From Amborella trichopoda (lineage: Eukaryota > Streptophyta > Magnoliopsida > Amborellales > Amborellaceae), in assembly GCF_000471905.2 (NCBI RefSeq), contig NW_006494943.1, positions 1,516,046 to 1,580,045 on the forward strand: a stretch of DNA of 64,000 bases, in the 5' to 3' direction. How positions within the stretch are numbered: the first letter of the stretch is position 1; every line of letters starts with the position of its first letter. Of the stretch, positions 1 to 10,690 are shown one piece after another. The notes under the pieces were generated by a model. It saw only the letters and a program-made list of their open reading frames with translations. It did not search any database and was not told the origin of the DNA. A program made the position numbers and the translations under genes.

Positions 1-457
1 TTTGGGAGTCATTAGATAAGGTGTGGGCCTCACTGGTTGACCTTGCTTTATTTTCAACATCAAGTGAGGGTACCCTTATCAAGTGGTTTGACAGGGTTGC
101 CTCTCCATTTGATGAGCCAATCAAGTATCTTGGATGAGACCGCTTATCAAACTGGTGGATAGGTCTGCTTCTGTTGGATGTTCTTCTTCTTTTTGAATGT
201 AGGGTGCCCCAAGTAGTGGAATTATGCCCCTGCCCCTATCATTTCCTTTGGATCATTTCTCTTCAGGAAATAATATGATTTTATCTTTCATGTCTGGTTC
301 TTCATCCCATATAGGCGGGCTATTTAGAAAATCATGTGAAAGTGGACCAGGTGGTCCCCTTAGAATTTCTAGGGGTTTGTTTTTTTTTAACTCTTGCAGA
401 GGTGTTGGATTGAGTGGCATGGCAGGAACATGTATGAGATCTCCATAAACTTGACAT
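1..457 (-). pseudogene. Ty3/gypsy tail after the integrase zinc domain; catalytic core not recognised
   Basis: Reading on from the zinc domain, the minus strand gives a short stretch resembling the start of the segment that normally leads into the integrase core. It then changes to a proline-rich sequence in which no D,D,E core is visible. The core appears deleted or lies outside the window. Nothing else is identified here. Confidence 0.4.
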
Positions 458-910
458 TTAGGACGTTCTCTTCAAATATTTCCAACAGTCTTCAGCCATA
501 GTAGTCCAGTAATATCCTTGTCTTCTAACTTTCTGAGCCAAGAGTGCTACCTCTGCGTATCTTCCTTCGTTGTGTAGTTCTTTGAGCACCGTGTCGACCT
601 TTGGTTGGTCAATACACCTTAGGAGGATTCCTTCAAAGGACTTCTTGTATAGGATGTTGTCTTTGATCAAGAAGTTGATTGAGAATCTTCTTAAGGCGTC
701 CCTATCTCTCTTTGAGGATCCTTCGGGATACGTTTCATCTTTGAGTAAGACTGATACATCATGATACCAGGGCTTAGCTTGAACTATCTGGTTGGCCTCA
801 AGGGTGAACACTTCTTCATCACTCTCTGATTCTTGATCTTTTTCTTTCGACTCCATCTTGGGAGGAGAATGATCACTCTTGTGTCTAATGTAGAATGGTT
901 GGACACTCAT
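458..910 (-). pseudogene. Ty3/gypsy integrase N-terminal (zinc-binding) region
   Basis: This 150-residue open stretch reads KPWYHDVSVLL, then SKRDRDALRR, NILYKKSFEGILLRC and QGYYWTTMAEDC. These are the usual landmarks of the linker and zinc-binding region ahead of the integrase core in plant Ty3/gypsy polyproteins. The first His of the H2C2 finger is present in KELHNEG, but the segment with the second His is altered or shortened, so the finger is probably broken. It follows the RNase H relics on the same strand. Confidence 0.75.
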
Positions 911-914
911 TTAG

Positions 915-1235
915 GGACGAATGTCCACCATTGATGCGAGAGGGGCCAAGGTATTGGCGAACCGGTTGTTTTCCCGAGTCACATGTTGAAAGGTTACTTT
1001 TTGAAGCATTTTGACAACTTTACAACTGAGTCCAAGTAGATCTGAAGATTTTTATCTCTAACACTCCATTCTCCATTAATTTAATTTATTACAAGCCAAG
1101 AATCACCCATGACCCATAATTGTTCAATTTGGAGTTCACGGGCATTCTTGAGACCGGTTATTAAGGCTTCATATTCTGCAACGTTGCTTGTGTAGGGAAA
1201 ATTGAGCCTTATAGCGGTTGGAAACATTATTTTCT
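915..1235 (-). pseudogene. Second (archaeal-like) RNase H relic of the Ty3/gypsy element
   Basis: The minus strand between the integrase and the first RNase H encodes a run like SNVAEYEALITGLKNA followed by a GDS-type motif. This is characteristic of the extra aRNH domain of Tat-lineage elements. The frame is interrupted and no long ORF remains. The lineage assignment is an inference from domain order and motif resemblance. Confidence 0.6.
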
Positions 1236-1960
1236 CTAGAGAATATAGGATGACTCTAACACTAGTGCCATATTAATTCCTAGCCCCCTCAACATATAAC
1301 TCCTAAGTGGGATCCTCAATAACAAAGAGCTCCTCATCAGGGAGATCCATTTGATGGGGACGCAGTCAAGTAAGACATGTTCAGCTAAATGATAAGAAAT
1401 TGCTTGCACCTTGACTGATTTTTTAGTAACATATTCGATGTCAAATTCACTTAGGAGCATTCTCCATTTAACTAATCGTCCATTTAGAACATGTCTTTCT
1501 AGCAGGTACTTGAGTTGATCCATCTTGGATATCAACTTGATGGTATGAGACAATACATAATGCCTCAACTTTTGAGTTCCCCACAATAAGGTTAGATAGT
1601 GTTTTCCCACATCCGAGTATTGTATTTCATAGTCGACCATTGTCTTACTGATGTAGTAGATGGTCTTCTATTTTCCTTGGTCATTATATTGCCCTAACAT
1701 CGCCCCCATTGTCTTATCTGTCATAGCAAGGTAAAGGAATCGAGGTTTGTTGGAATCAGGTGGACTCAAGATCCATGGGTTAGAAAGGTACTCCCTTATA
1801 CGGTCGAAGGCCTTTTGACATGTTTCATCCCAGATAAACGGGGTGTCCTTCTTTAACAGACAATTGAATGGACTGCATTTCTCAGCTCATTGGGATATAA
1901 ATCTCTGGATAGCCTGTATTCTACCTTGCAACCCACGAATTTCTTGAATATTCTTTGGAG
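1236..1960 (-). pseudogene. Ty3/gypsy RNase H relic
   Basis: The open part (1236-1640) contains KLRHYVLSHTIKLISKMDQL and LVKWRMLLSEFDIEY, which correspond to the end of the RT-RNase H connection and RNase H of plant gypsy elements. Upstream, 1640-1960 on the minus strand resembles the usual KAFDRIREYLSNP and DKTMGAMLGQ motifs but contains stops. It is non-functional. Confidence 0.75.
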
Positions 1961-2640
1961 GTGGCATTTCTGATATAGCTTTAATTTTCATTGGGTCCAC
2001 TTCTATTCCTCTTTGGCTCACAATGAAGCCAAGTAGCTTGCCAGACTCAACACCGGATGTGCATTTCTGAGGATTCAGCTTTAATTGATGCTTTCAAAGT
2101 CAGTCAAATACTCTTTTCAAATTGGGAAGATGGGCATCCTGAGTTTTGGATTTGACGAGGATGTCGTTCACATAGTCTTCCATATATCATTCATCAAGTC
2201 ATGAAATATAATAGTCATGACCCTTTGGTAAGTTGCCCCAGCATTTTTAAGATCGAAAGGCATGACTATATTGTAGTATGTCCCCCATTACGTGATAAAG
2301 GAAGTATTTTTTTGGTCTTCTTTCGCCATGAGGATTTGATTGTAGCTAGAGAAACCATCCATGAAGGATAGCATTTCATGTCCAGCAGTGTTGTCCACTA
2401 GGGAATCTATATTTGGAAGAGGAAAGTCATCCTTAGGATATGCTTTGTTCAGGCCCCTATAGTCAATACAAACTCTGATTCTCCCATCTTTCTTAGGTAC
2501 TACTACGATATTGGCTAACCCATCCGAATAGTCCACAGGTAAGATGAACTTTGCCTTTAAAAGTTTGTCATTCTCTTCTTTTATCTTCAACTCCAAGTGA
2601 GGCTCTTGTCGACGTAGTTTCTATTTAATGGCTCTTGGTC
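1960..2640 (-). pseudogene. Ty3/gypsy reverse transcriptase relic
   Basis: An open stretch at 2288-2596 carries VPKKDGRIRVCIDYRGLNKA and DDFPLPNIDSLVDNTAGHEM, the classic fingers and palm motifs of plant Ty3/gypsy RT. Downstream, at about 2162-2176, the catalytic YVDD box reads YVND. The first catalytic Asp is therefore lost, and stops follow within the thumb. The enzyme must be inactive. Confidence 0.85.
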
Positions 2641-2725
2641 CTTCATGGAGTACAAGATGGTGTCGTACCAATTCGGGATTTAAGTCAAGCACATCTTCAT
2701 AGGACCAGGTAAATATGTCAATTTA

Positions 2726-3229
2726 TTATTTTAAGAGGGAGATTATATTGCCTCGTTCTTCTGGTGACATAAAGCTTCCAATTCTTGTGATCTTCAGATC
2801 TTTCTCAGTTCCTAAATTAATGTCTAAGGTCTCATCGACAATAGCAGTAGGACTATCATCGAATCTTGTCTTAAACTGCTCAGCTTGGAACATGAGTTCC
2901 TCAGTGGGAGGTTCTTCATCTGCCTCGAAATTTTCATAAGCAGGTGTGTCTTCATTTGTTTCATTTTCATTTTCTTTTTTGACTTCGTTTAAGTTTTCAT
3001 TGGATCTGTCAAAGGTCTTGACTGCATTTTCTACAATCAGAAAGGTAATGGTGTCAGAGAAGCTTCGCACAGGATGCTTGTTTAGGCATCCTGTGCCAAC
3101 CCCTTTTCTTGGCACAGGGACTTGAAAATGTTGTTGTATCCCCTTGATGGATTCAATAGATATGGGAGTAATGCTCCACTTTTTAGTAATTGCCCTAGTT
3201 TGCTTGGGAGCCGAGGAGGTGGTAGCCAC
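2726..3229 (-). pseudogene. Ty3/gypsy protease-RT spacer, acidic
   Basis: This 167-residue open stretch lies between the protease/G-patch part and the RT. It is rich in Glu, Asn and Asp with no recognised domain (for example NEVKKENENETNEDTPAYEN). A variable acidic spacer is usual at this place in Tat-type polyproteins. It is probably part of the same decayed polyprotein and not a host gene. Confidence 0.5.
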
Positions 3230-3430
3230 AATATGCGCTCCAAGTGTAAGCCGGGAAAGTTATCGTTCTAATAGCTCTTCTTCTAGAGGAATTTCAATTA
3301 TGATATTCGGTTTTGGAAGAAATTTGGTCTTTTGGTGGTCAAGACCTTGAATTCCTCCAAGAATAAAACTTGGATGTTGAGAATATTTGAGTTTACATTG
3401 AAGTTTAGAAAGTGTGCAACCCAATCCTCT

Positions 3431-4036
3431 TCAATCATCGATGTCTACTTTATAATGAGGGGAATGAGCAATTGCCTTAGCAACACCTTGCGCATTTTTT
3501 CCAAGGCCAAAGTCAGGGCAGTACCCTTGAGCCAATAACATATTCCATGTTGTGCACGAATCGAAATCATAATGACTATAACAAATTTTCAATTTCTCAG
3601 ACACTTCCTGCATTTCATGGATCATAGCACAATTTTCCTTACTTGTTAGAAGTCGGAGCTCTTGGATTTTCAAATTTTCAGAGAGTTTCTTTTTTTCTGT
3701 TTTGACCGCATTTGAACGTACGCGAGCCACTCCACCAGTAGTTGGGAACTTCAGGCATTGGTGCAAAGTGGATGCCACAACAAGATTTTCATGTAGCCAT
3801 GGCTTACCAATGAGTAGATTGAAAGAAGGTTCAATGTCAAAGTCATAAAACCTCAGTATTTGGACCACCGGCCCAATCTTAAGGGTGAGAGGAATGATCT
3901 CTAAAGTTTCTCTTTGAGCCCCATCATAGGTTGCAATTGAGCTGTTTGAGACCTCAAGGTCTATTTTTGATAGTCCTACTCTTAGAATATTTTTCAAGGG
4001 ACAAATGTTCAGATATGCCCCATTGTCAACCATCAC
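3431..4036 (-). pseudogene. Ty3/gypsy aspartic protease plus G-patch
   Basis: The first part matches a retropepsin: a D-N-G triad stands where D-T/S-G is expected (VDNGAYLNICPL), and the second half ends in LLIGKPWLHE. The substituted triad suggests loss of activity. Near the C-terminus GYCPDFGLGKNAQGVAKAI is a G-patch-like motif, found after the protease in several plant Ty3/gypsy polyproteins. The upstream start is missing and the stretch simply begins at an internal Met. Confidence 0.7.
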
Positions 4037-4764
4037 CTTTTTTATTCATAACCGCTTATGAAAACAGTGATATAAAGTGGATGGGTGTGAAAAAGATCTA
4101 ACCCCGGAGGTATATCATCATCAGTAAATGTAATGGGGGTCGGTCAGTGCCGTTAAAGATTGATCACGTTGCTTAGCTCTTTGGGTCTAGTATGGGCAGT
4201 AGACTAAGTATATGAGTCATCACGAACTACAAACATGACTAGAAAATTATGCATCAAAAATCTTTTTTTTTTAACTATCTAAAAAAAAAAACAAGACAAA
4301 GATGCGTCTAAAAGAAAAAGATTTTTTTTTTTCAAAAAAAAAAAGAATATAATGTCAAGAAAATTATAAGCTATGCAGATAAGGCTTAAAAACAAAAGAT
4401 AAGATGAAAAAAAAAATGAGATTATTTTTAATCTAAATAGATAAAGTAGAGAAGGCCTAGATCTATCTTTTTTTATTTCTTTCTTTTTTTTTTATTTAAA
4501 AATTATTTTATCAAAAGAGATAAATATTGTTCTTTTTTTTTGGAAAGAGATAAAGATGTTTTTAAAAGATGTATTCTAAAAAATAATAAAGATACACATA
4601 AAGAAGATAAGTATGATCTAAAGGAGATAAAATATGATCTAAAAGAGGATATGAAAGAATAAAAGAGGATATGAAAAATATAATAAAGATGATATAGATG
4701 ATATAAAGATGAATCTAAGGATGTTCTAGCTGATAAAGATGATCTAAAGATAAAGATGATCAAA

Positions 4765-4891
4765 NNNNNNNNNNNNNNNNNNNNNNNNNNNNNNNNNNNN
4801 NNNNNNNNNNNNNNNNNNNNNNNNNNNNNNNNNNNNNNNNNNNNNNNNNNNNNNNNNNNNNNNNNNNNNNNNNNNNNNNNNNNNNNNNNNN
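4765..4891. other. Assembly gap (127 N)
   Basis: A run of 127 N. Sequence on both sides is low-complexity, so the gap length may be an estimate. Confidence 1.
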
Positions 4892-4925
4892 CCTACTCCC
4901 CTGTCGTGCCTTACGCCTACCACGA

Positions 4926-4926
4926 C

Positions 4927-4970
<44 letters not shown>

Positions 4971-4995
4971 TAATAATAATAATAATAACAATAAT
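4926..4995. repeat. (TAA)n microsatellite
   Basis: About 70 bases of TAA/AAT trinucleotide repeat with two interrupting C bases, beside the N gap. Confidence 0.95.
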
Positions 4996-5290
4996 TGATC
5001 TAAAAGATGAATCTAAAATAATATGATCTAAAAGATCCAAAAGATCATAAAGATTAAGAGAAAAAACATCCTAAATTTCTTATGGAGAGAGAAAAAATAA
5101 GATCTTGAAAGAAAAGATCGAATCTAATAAAAAATAAATCTTTTCAAATCTACCTTGTTTTTCTTTTTTTTATTTGTTTACTTTTATTCTTATTTTTTCT
5201 GAAAAAACAAATATGAGACAAAAATGAAAAATCTTTTTAATTCTAAAATACGGATCTAAAGCTCAAGGTGCCCCACGGTGGGTGCCAAAC

Positions 5291-6379
5291 TATTTATGCT
5301 AAGATCTGCGCCGATCTCTATGATGAGATCTGCTCAAATCTTAACAAAAATTGTATTATCTTTTAAAAGGTAGAGAAAGTGAGGTCGCTTGAATTATGGG
5401 CTCAGAAAAATCCCAAATCTATACAGATCCGATTTTTTTCTGAGTCCACTGGTAGCGCCAGCTCCAAATCCTGACCTAAAAACGCTTCTAAATTTAATTA
5501 AATATAAGGATGAATTACTTTTAAGAAAAAATAAAACAAATTAGATAATTGAATGACGAAAAACAAACTAAATAAGCAAAGAAAGATATACTTATCTCTA
5601 GGGACCCGAAACTCAGAGTTTCGAGCTTGGATTAGGCCGCTCTTTTGATTTACACCACCATCCATTTTTTTGGATGCATTTTTTTGCTGGAATTGGTAGA
5701 TTTAATGTTCTTTTGACCTAGACCTAGGGTTCCTAAGGCAAGGGGAAAAGCTTATAATTTTAGGTAGGGTCTACCTAGACTTTTCTTGAGATTAGATGAG
5801 AATTTCTTTAGTTTTCTAAAGTTTTTGGGATCTCCATAGGTTGAATATGACTTCTGATATTTTCTCTAATTTTTTGAGATTTTCCCTAAATTTTTAGGAA
5901 TTTTTTGAGGGTTTTTCCTATTTTTGGTATTTTTGGGATATTTTTCTAATTTCGGGAATTTCTTAGGGATTTCTTTATGGTTTATGGTCTTTTCTTTTGG
6001 GTTATGAAGGGGGTATTTATAGAACTCCACTGGTGATTTTTCCTAATTTTTTTTGATGTCATTTTAAATTTATCTTGAAGTTTTAGCCTTATCTAATTAA
6101 AAAAAATGTGTTTACTGCATCATCAAATGTATTGACTGCATCATCAGCCCGCAGGGACCAAATTATCATTTGTTATATATTTTTATCTGTAGGTCTGATT
6201 CAGGTGATTCTTGGACTGTTGGAAAGATCTCAGGCTCTACTTCAAGTTAGAATAATTTTAGGATAATTATATTGGGTCTAGGTTGCCTAAGGTATACTAG
6301 GATTTGTGTGGTCCTTTAGGATCAAAATCAAGGTTTTTAAGAGTTCCCTTAGCTAGAATTTCGAGAGGGGTTTCTACAG
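5291..6379 (-). mobile_element. 5' LTR of the Ty3/gypsy element
   Basis: On the minus strand it begins TGTAGAAACCCCTCTCG (the plus strand ends at TTTCTACA, 6379) and runs to the GTTTGGCACC primer-binding junction near 5290. A promoter-like TATA box, TTCTATAAATACCCCC, is on the minus strand at about 6011-6026. It is followed by the AAATCCC-rich tract common in these LTRs. The inner CA end looks mutated to TA. The outer edge cuts into the gag-only repeat at 6380, so this element inserted into that older repeat. Confidence 0.7.
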
Positions 6380-6846
6380 CCAGTCCTACCCTTAGACTGT
6401 TGTTTTTCCATAATCGTAACACATCGATAGGATTTTGAAACATTCCACAGAGTATGTAGGCTCAGGACATCTTGGATTGTTTGGTACTGTCCTGCTATGT
6501 ATCAAGCAGCCAGTTGCGCTTCGGTCTCGGACAAGTTATCTCGTTTATATAGTCATCAACAGATTGTCCTGCTTGTTGAAAGGTGTGGAGCATGTGTATG
6601 GAACAAATTCTTGAAAGCAACTTTCGACTCGCTATTGTTATTATTATGTGTCAGGGATGGGTTTTTCGCCAAGCGCTGGGTTAACTCCTCAAATTGCTTT
6701 ATCAAGTCTTCAATCTCGATGTCTTGAAGGTCTCGTTCTTACTGGATGGGCTTGTTCCTAGTAATCGATTATCGACTATGTCCTTCAGCCATGATGCCCT
6801 TACGAAGAACAATACGATCCTACAAGAGCTAAGCTCTAATATCAAC
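6380..6846 (-). pseudogene. First gag-only interior, truncated
   Basis: This interior matches 7282-8100 but lacks about 350 bases that hold most of the gag domain. The junction is at about 6585-6590, inside a GTGTGGAGC-like string that resembles both deletion edges. Its left end is cut by the gypsy LTR. Confidence 0.7.
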
Positions 6847-7218
6847 TGATACAACTGAGATGACTAGTAGCCAATATTCAACAATACAACTATGTTCTAA
6901 AGAGAGAATCGACTAAAAAGAAAATCTGCAAGAAAAGGCACAATCACGAAGAGCCGAGACCCGTCATGCACAACCACAAGAGAAAACAAAGAGAAATGGC
7001 TCTCTTTCTCTCCCTAAGTTGCAATTATTTCATTTCTCCAAAAAAAGAAAAAAACAATCCATTACAATGGGATGTTGTTTCCTGTTATACTGCCACTTAT
7101 CTTCTAAAAATATTTCCCTACCAAGAAAAAATAATCCCTTCTTCCCTATCAGATAACATTCCTACCCACGTTAACCTTACTAAAACAACTCATACAAAAA
7201 AAAAAACTTATCAAATCA
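6847..7218 (-). repeat. LTR 1 of the gag-only element
   Basis: It runs from TG at 6847 to CA at 7218. A run of C follows on the plus strand, which is the G-rich polypurine tract on the minus strand. The degraded primer site (complement of TTGGTATTAGAGC) abuts its left edge. It is clearly alike to LTR 2 and LTR 3 along its whole length. Confidence 0.75.
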
Positions 7219-7437
7219 TCCCCCCCCCCCATCATGAATTAGCTCATACGGAGGCCCAATATGCTCTCGTGGTTGTGTCAGTCCTGCTGCTAGACTCATG
7301 TTTTCCATAATCGTAACACATTGATAGGATTTTGAAACATTCCATAGAGTATGTAGGCTTAGGACATCTTGGATTGTTTGGTACTATCCTACTATGTATC
7401 AAGCAGCCAGTTGCGCTTCGGTCTCAGACCAATTATT

Positions 7438-7770
7438 CTATGCAACTACTTGTTCAAACTCATCTATATAGTCATCAACAGATTGTCCCACTTGTTGAAA
7501 GGTGTGAAGGTATTGATACATCATTTGGGTGTAGTTGAAGGGTAAGAATTGCCCCCTCAACATTTTCTTCATCTTCTCACATTCGGTGATCTTCCATTTT
7601 ATCTTGTCTTTCCAAAGCCTTTTTTTTTGGCTCCCCCTAGGTGGATGCACATTGCTTGAGCTTCATAGTCATGAGCTTGACCTTCTTATCATCGAGAACA
7701 TCCTTGCATTTGAAGATGCAATCTGTAGTATCTATCCATTTAAAAAATTCTTCTACCTATAATCCTCTAG
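7438..7770 (-). pseudogene. gag fragment (retrotransposon gag domain), second interior
   Basis: The minus strand encodes a Retrotrans_gag-like domain: EEFFKWIDTTDCIFKCKDV, then KVKLMTMKLKQCAST, a stop, and WKITECEKMKKMLRGQFLPF, MYQYLHTFQQVGQSVDDYID. The stop (ACCTAG, where a Trp codon is expected) is also present in the third interior, so it predates the duplication. No zinc knuckle, protease or RT follows. The open part is 7438-7650. Confidence 0.75.
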
Positions 7771-8100
7771 CAAACTCAGGTAAATCGACTTTAATGCCAA
7801 AATCCATGATTTGCTCTCCTGAACATGAGGTTCTAAGCGTGGAGCGTGTGTATAGAACAGGTTCTCGAAAGTAGCTTTTTACTCACTATTGTCATTATCG
7901 TGTGTCAGGGATGGGTTTTTCGCCAAGCGATGGGTTAACTCCTTAAATTGCCTTATCAAGTCTTCAATCTCGATGTCTTAAAGGTCTCGTTTTTACTTGA
8001 TGGACTTGTTCCTGGTACTCGATTATCGACTATGTCCATCAGCCATGATGCCCTTACAAAGAACAACTCGATCCCACAAGAGCTAAGCCCTAAAACCGAC

Positions 8101-8474
8101 TGACACAATTGAGATGATCAGTAGCCAATATTCAACAATACAACTGTGTTCTAAATAGAGAAGCGACTAAAAAGAAAATCTGTATGAAAGGGCACAATCA
8201 TGGAGAGCCGAGACCCCCTCATGCACGACCACAAGAGAAAACAAAGAGAATAGGCTCTCTTTCTCTCCTTAAGTTAAAAATATGTCATTTCTCCAAAAAT
8301 AGAAAAAAACAATCCATTACAATGGGATGTTGTTTCCTATTACACTGCTACTTATCTTCTAAAAATATTTCCCTACCAAGAAAAAATAACCCCTTCCTTC
8401 CCTATTAGATAATATTCCTACTCACATTAACCTTATTAAAACAACTCATACAAAAAAAACAAACTTATCAAACA
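8101..8474 (-). repeat. LTR 2 of the gag-only element
   Basis: It runs from TG at 8101 to CA at 8474, followed by CTCCCCC (polypurine tract on the minus strand). It is the middle LTR shared by two interiors. Confidence 0.75.
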
Positions 8475-8703
8475 CTCCCCCCCCCCCCCCCACCATCATG
8501 AATTAACTCATACAAAAGCCTGAATATGCTCTCGTAGTTGTGCCAGTCCTGCCTCTACACTATTGTTTTTCCATAATCATAACACATCGATAGGATTTGG
8601 AAACATTCCATAGAGTATGTAGGCTTAGGACATCTTGGATTGTTTGCTACTGTTCTGCTATGTATCAAGCAGCCAGTTGCGCTTCGGTCTCGGACAAGTT
8701 ATT

Positions 8704-9035
8704 CTATGTAACTAGTTGTTCAAACTCGTCTATATAGTCATCAACAAACTGTCCTGCTTGTTGAAAGGTATGAAGGTATTGGTACATCATTTCGGTGTAG
8801 TTGAAGTGTAAGAATTGCTCCCTCAACTTTTTCTTCATCTTCTCCCATTCGGTGATCTTCCATTTTATCTTCTCTTTCCAAAGCCTTTTTTTGTTGCTCC
8901 CACTAGGTGGATGCACATTGCTTGAGCTTCATAGTCATGAGCTTGACCTTCTTATCATTAGGCACATCCTTGCATTTGAAGATGCAATCTATAGTATCTA
9001 TCCAATTAATAAATTCTTCTACCTATAATCCTCTG
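8704..9035 (-). pseudogene. gag fragment, third interior
   Basis: This is the same gag-domain relic as at 7438-7770, with the same in-frame stop before the conserved KMKKKLREQFLHFNYTEMMY stretch. It lies 1266 bases to the right of the other copy, which is the repeat period here. The open part is 8704-8916. Confidence 0.75.
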
Positions 9036-9343
9036 GCAAACTCAGGTAGATCGACTTTAATGCCAAAATCCATGAATTGCTCTCCTAAACATAAGGTTCT
9101 ATACGTGGAGCGTGTGTATAGAATAGGTTCTCGAAAGCATCTTTCGACTCACTATTGTCATTATCGTGTGTTAGGGATGGCCAAGCACTGGGTTAACTCC
9201 TCAAATTACATTATCAAGTCTTCAATCTCGATGTCTTGAAGGTCTCGTTCCTACTGGATGGGCTTGTTCCTGGTACTCAGTTATCGACTATGTCCATCAG
9301 CCATGATGCCCTTACGAAGAACAATACGATCCCACAAGAGCTA

Positions 9344-9359
9344 AGCTCTAATACCAACT
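9344..9359 (-). promoter_or_regulatory. Primer-binding site of the gag-only element
   Basis: On the minus strand this reads TTGGTATTAGAGC, close to the TTGGTATCAGAGC site that pairs with the 3' end of initiator Met tRNA. It lies directly inside LTR 3. Confidence 0.7.
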
Positions 9360-9707
9360 GACACAACTAACATGACCGGTAGCCAATATTCAACAATACA
9401 ACTGTATTCTAAAGAGAGAATCGACTAAAAAGAAAATTTGCAAGAAAAGGCACAATCACATAGAACCGAGAGTCCCTCATGCACGACCACAAGATAAACA
9501 AAGAGAAAAGGCTCTATTTCTCTTCCTAAGTTAAAAATATTTCATTTCTCCAAAAAAAAAAAAGCAATCCATTACATTGGGATGTTGTTTCCTGTTATAC
9601 TGCCACTTATTTTCTGAAAATATTTCCCTACCAAGAAAAAATAGCCCCTTCCTTCCCTATTAGAAAACATTCCTACCCACGTTAACCTCACTAAAACAAC
9701 TCATACA
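9359..9707 (-). repeat. LTR 3 (outermost, 5') of the gag-only element
   Basis: It begins TGACACAACT at 9359 and can be followed to CTCATACA at 9707, where a C-run starts. The last ~25 bases present in the other two LTRs are missing. Confidence 0.7.
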
Positions 9708-9813
9708 ACCCCCCCTGCACCCTGCACCCCGCCCAATAAAAATAAAAAATAAACGGGGCTCTAACTAAATTAAAACAAACGTATACATTCTAAAAGAAAA
9801 AACAAATACTTAC

Positions 9814-9926
9814 TAGAAAGAAAAGATTCTATAAAGCGTTGATACTTTCTCGCTAATGTTTGTTCTTCTGGTCCCGATCTACATGCTCCAAATAATCTAA
9901 TGCGATCATCTGCAGTCAATAACCCT
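9814..9926 (-). pseudogene. Exon-like open fragment of unknown origin
   Basis: The minus strand has a 37-codon open stretch with ordinary protein composition, containing ADDRIRLFGACRSGPEEQTL followed by ARKYQRFIESFL. It ends at CTA|GTAAGT, a good plant donor site. The upstream side runs straight into a MITE (9925-10305), so any preceding intron or exon is lost. I do not recognise the protein. It could be an isolated exon of a decayed host gene or a fragment carried by a transposon. Confidence 0.25.
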
Positions 9927-10305
9927 CCTTATACTATGGAAGTAAGATGCACCTCAAAATTTGGTGGGACATATAGTTCCTGTGTTAGAAACCTTATGAT
10001 GGCTTGAAAATCTATTTTCATCCTTAGTTATGAGATTTAAAATTTTAAGAATAGTGATATAGATTGAGCACATCTATAAGCATAAAAAAATCTTGAAATT
10101 AGATGGTCTAGCTAACTTGTTACAAGATGCACTACTTTTCGGATTTGAAGACTTTTTTTTTTTTTCCTTCATATCTATACATCTCAAGATCGAGATGATC
10201 AATTGGAGGTTTTTTCAATGCCAGAACATTCTCTTAAAGAGGATTTTGAGGGGCACCTTACTTCAATAGTATAAGGATGACACCTTATGTAAACTTTTTC
10301 TTTTA
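9925..10305. mobile_element. MITE family 1, copy a
   Basis: The terminal inverted repeats are CCTTATACTATGGAAGTAAG at the left and its near complement ending CAATAGTATAAGGATGACAC at the right. The core contains TCTCAAGATCGAGATGATCA, the near-palindrome shared by the family. Confidence 0.7.
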
Positions 10306-10690
10306 TGTAATAATTTAAGTTTTCATTAATTTTGAGTTATTTCTTAAAAAAAAATAAATAAAAAACCAAGATTTCTGCGAATTCATGTGAATAAAGTAAA
10401 AAGATAAACTTACGTATAAAAGTACCTATATATTTATAGCATGTTTGGCCTGATCAATAAAACATCTCCAAAAAGTACCAGACCTGGCAATTAAAACATC
10501 TTGCTCTCCCCCATTTTTAAGTAAATTCCCTTTGTCGTTGCAGTTGTTCTGCCCTCCCAACTGCGCACTCCTATAGGAGAATTAATAATCATCTTTCTCT
10601 AAGTTTGAATTAATAATCATCTTTCTCGGTCAATAGCTCCCCCCCCCCCCCCCCCCCAACCCACCTAACATAAAAACAAACCAAACAAGA
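10306..10690. other. Intergenic, no gene seen
   Basis: AT-rich sequence with a run of about 20 C at 10639-10659. A short duplicated phrase (TTAATAATCATCTTTCTC) occurs at about 10580 and 10610. Nothing else is recognised. Confidence 0.6.

Larger units (their letters stand above)
1..4140 (-). mobile_element. Ty3/gypsy retrotransposon (Tat-type) internal region, decayed
   Basis: On the minus strand the order from high to low coordinates is protease, G-patch, reverse transcriptase, RNase H, a second RNase H and the integrase zinc-binding region. That is the Ty3/gypsy order, and two RNase H domains are typical of the plant Tat lineage. All parts carry stops or frame breaks. The matching 5' LTR is at 5291-6379; the 3' LTR would lie left of the window. 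The gag expected between protease and LTR is not recognisable. The domains are listed separately below. Confidence 0.85.
4141..5290. repeat. AT-rich low-complexity stretch with sequence gap
   Basis: There is no gene here. The sequence is mostly reiterated GAT/AAAGATAAAGATGATCTAAA-like tracts with long A and T runs, interrupted by the N gap and a TAA microsatellite. It occupies the position where the gypsy gag and leader should be. Next to the LTR, 5270-5289 reads on the minus strand as a TTTGGCACCCACCGTGGGGC-type primer-binding region. Confidence 0.6.
6380..9707 (-). mobile_element. Tandem gag-only LTR element: three LTRs, three interiors
   Basis: Three copies of one unit lie head to tail. 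Each reads on the minus strand as LTR, tRNA-iMet-type primer site, then a gag-only interior ending at a poly-purine (G-run) tract. LTRs: 6847-7218, 8101-8474 and 9359-9707. Interiors: 6380-6846 (shortened), 7219-8100 and 8475-9358. The two complete interiors are 882 and 884 bases. No pol sequence is present, so this resembles the non-autonomous TR-GAG class. The LTR-interior-LTR-interior-LTR form is what unequal recombination between LTRs produces. Confidence 0.75.

Noticed and set aside
4744-5040. Poly-Ile and poly-Asn open frames around the N gap
   Set aside because: They are translations of the TAA microsatellite and N run.
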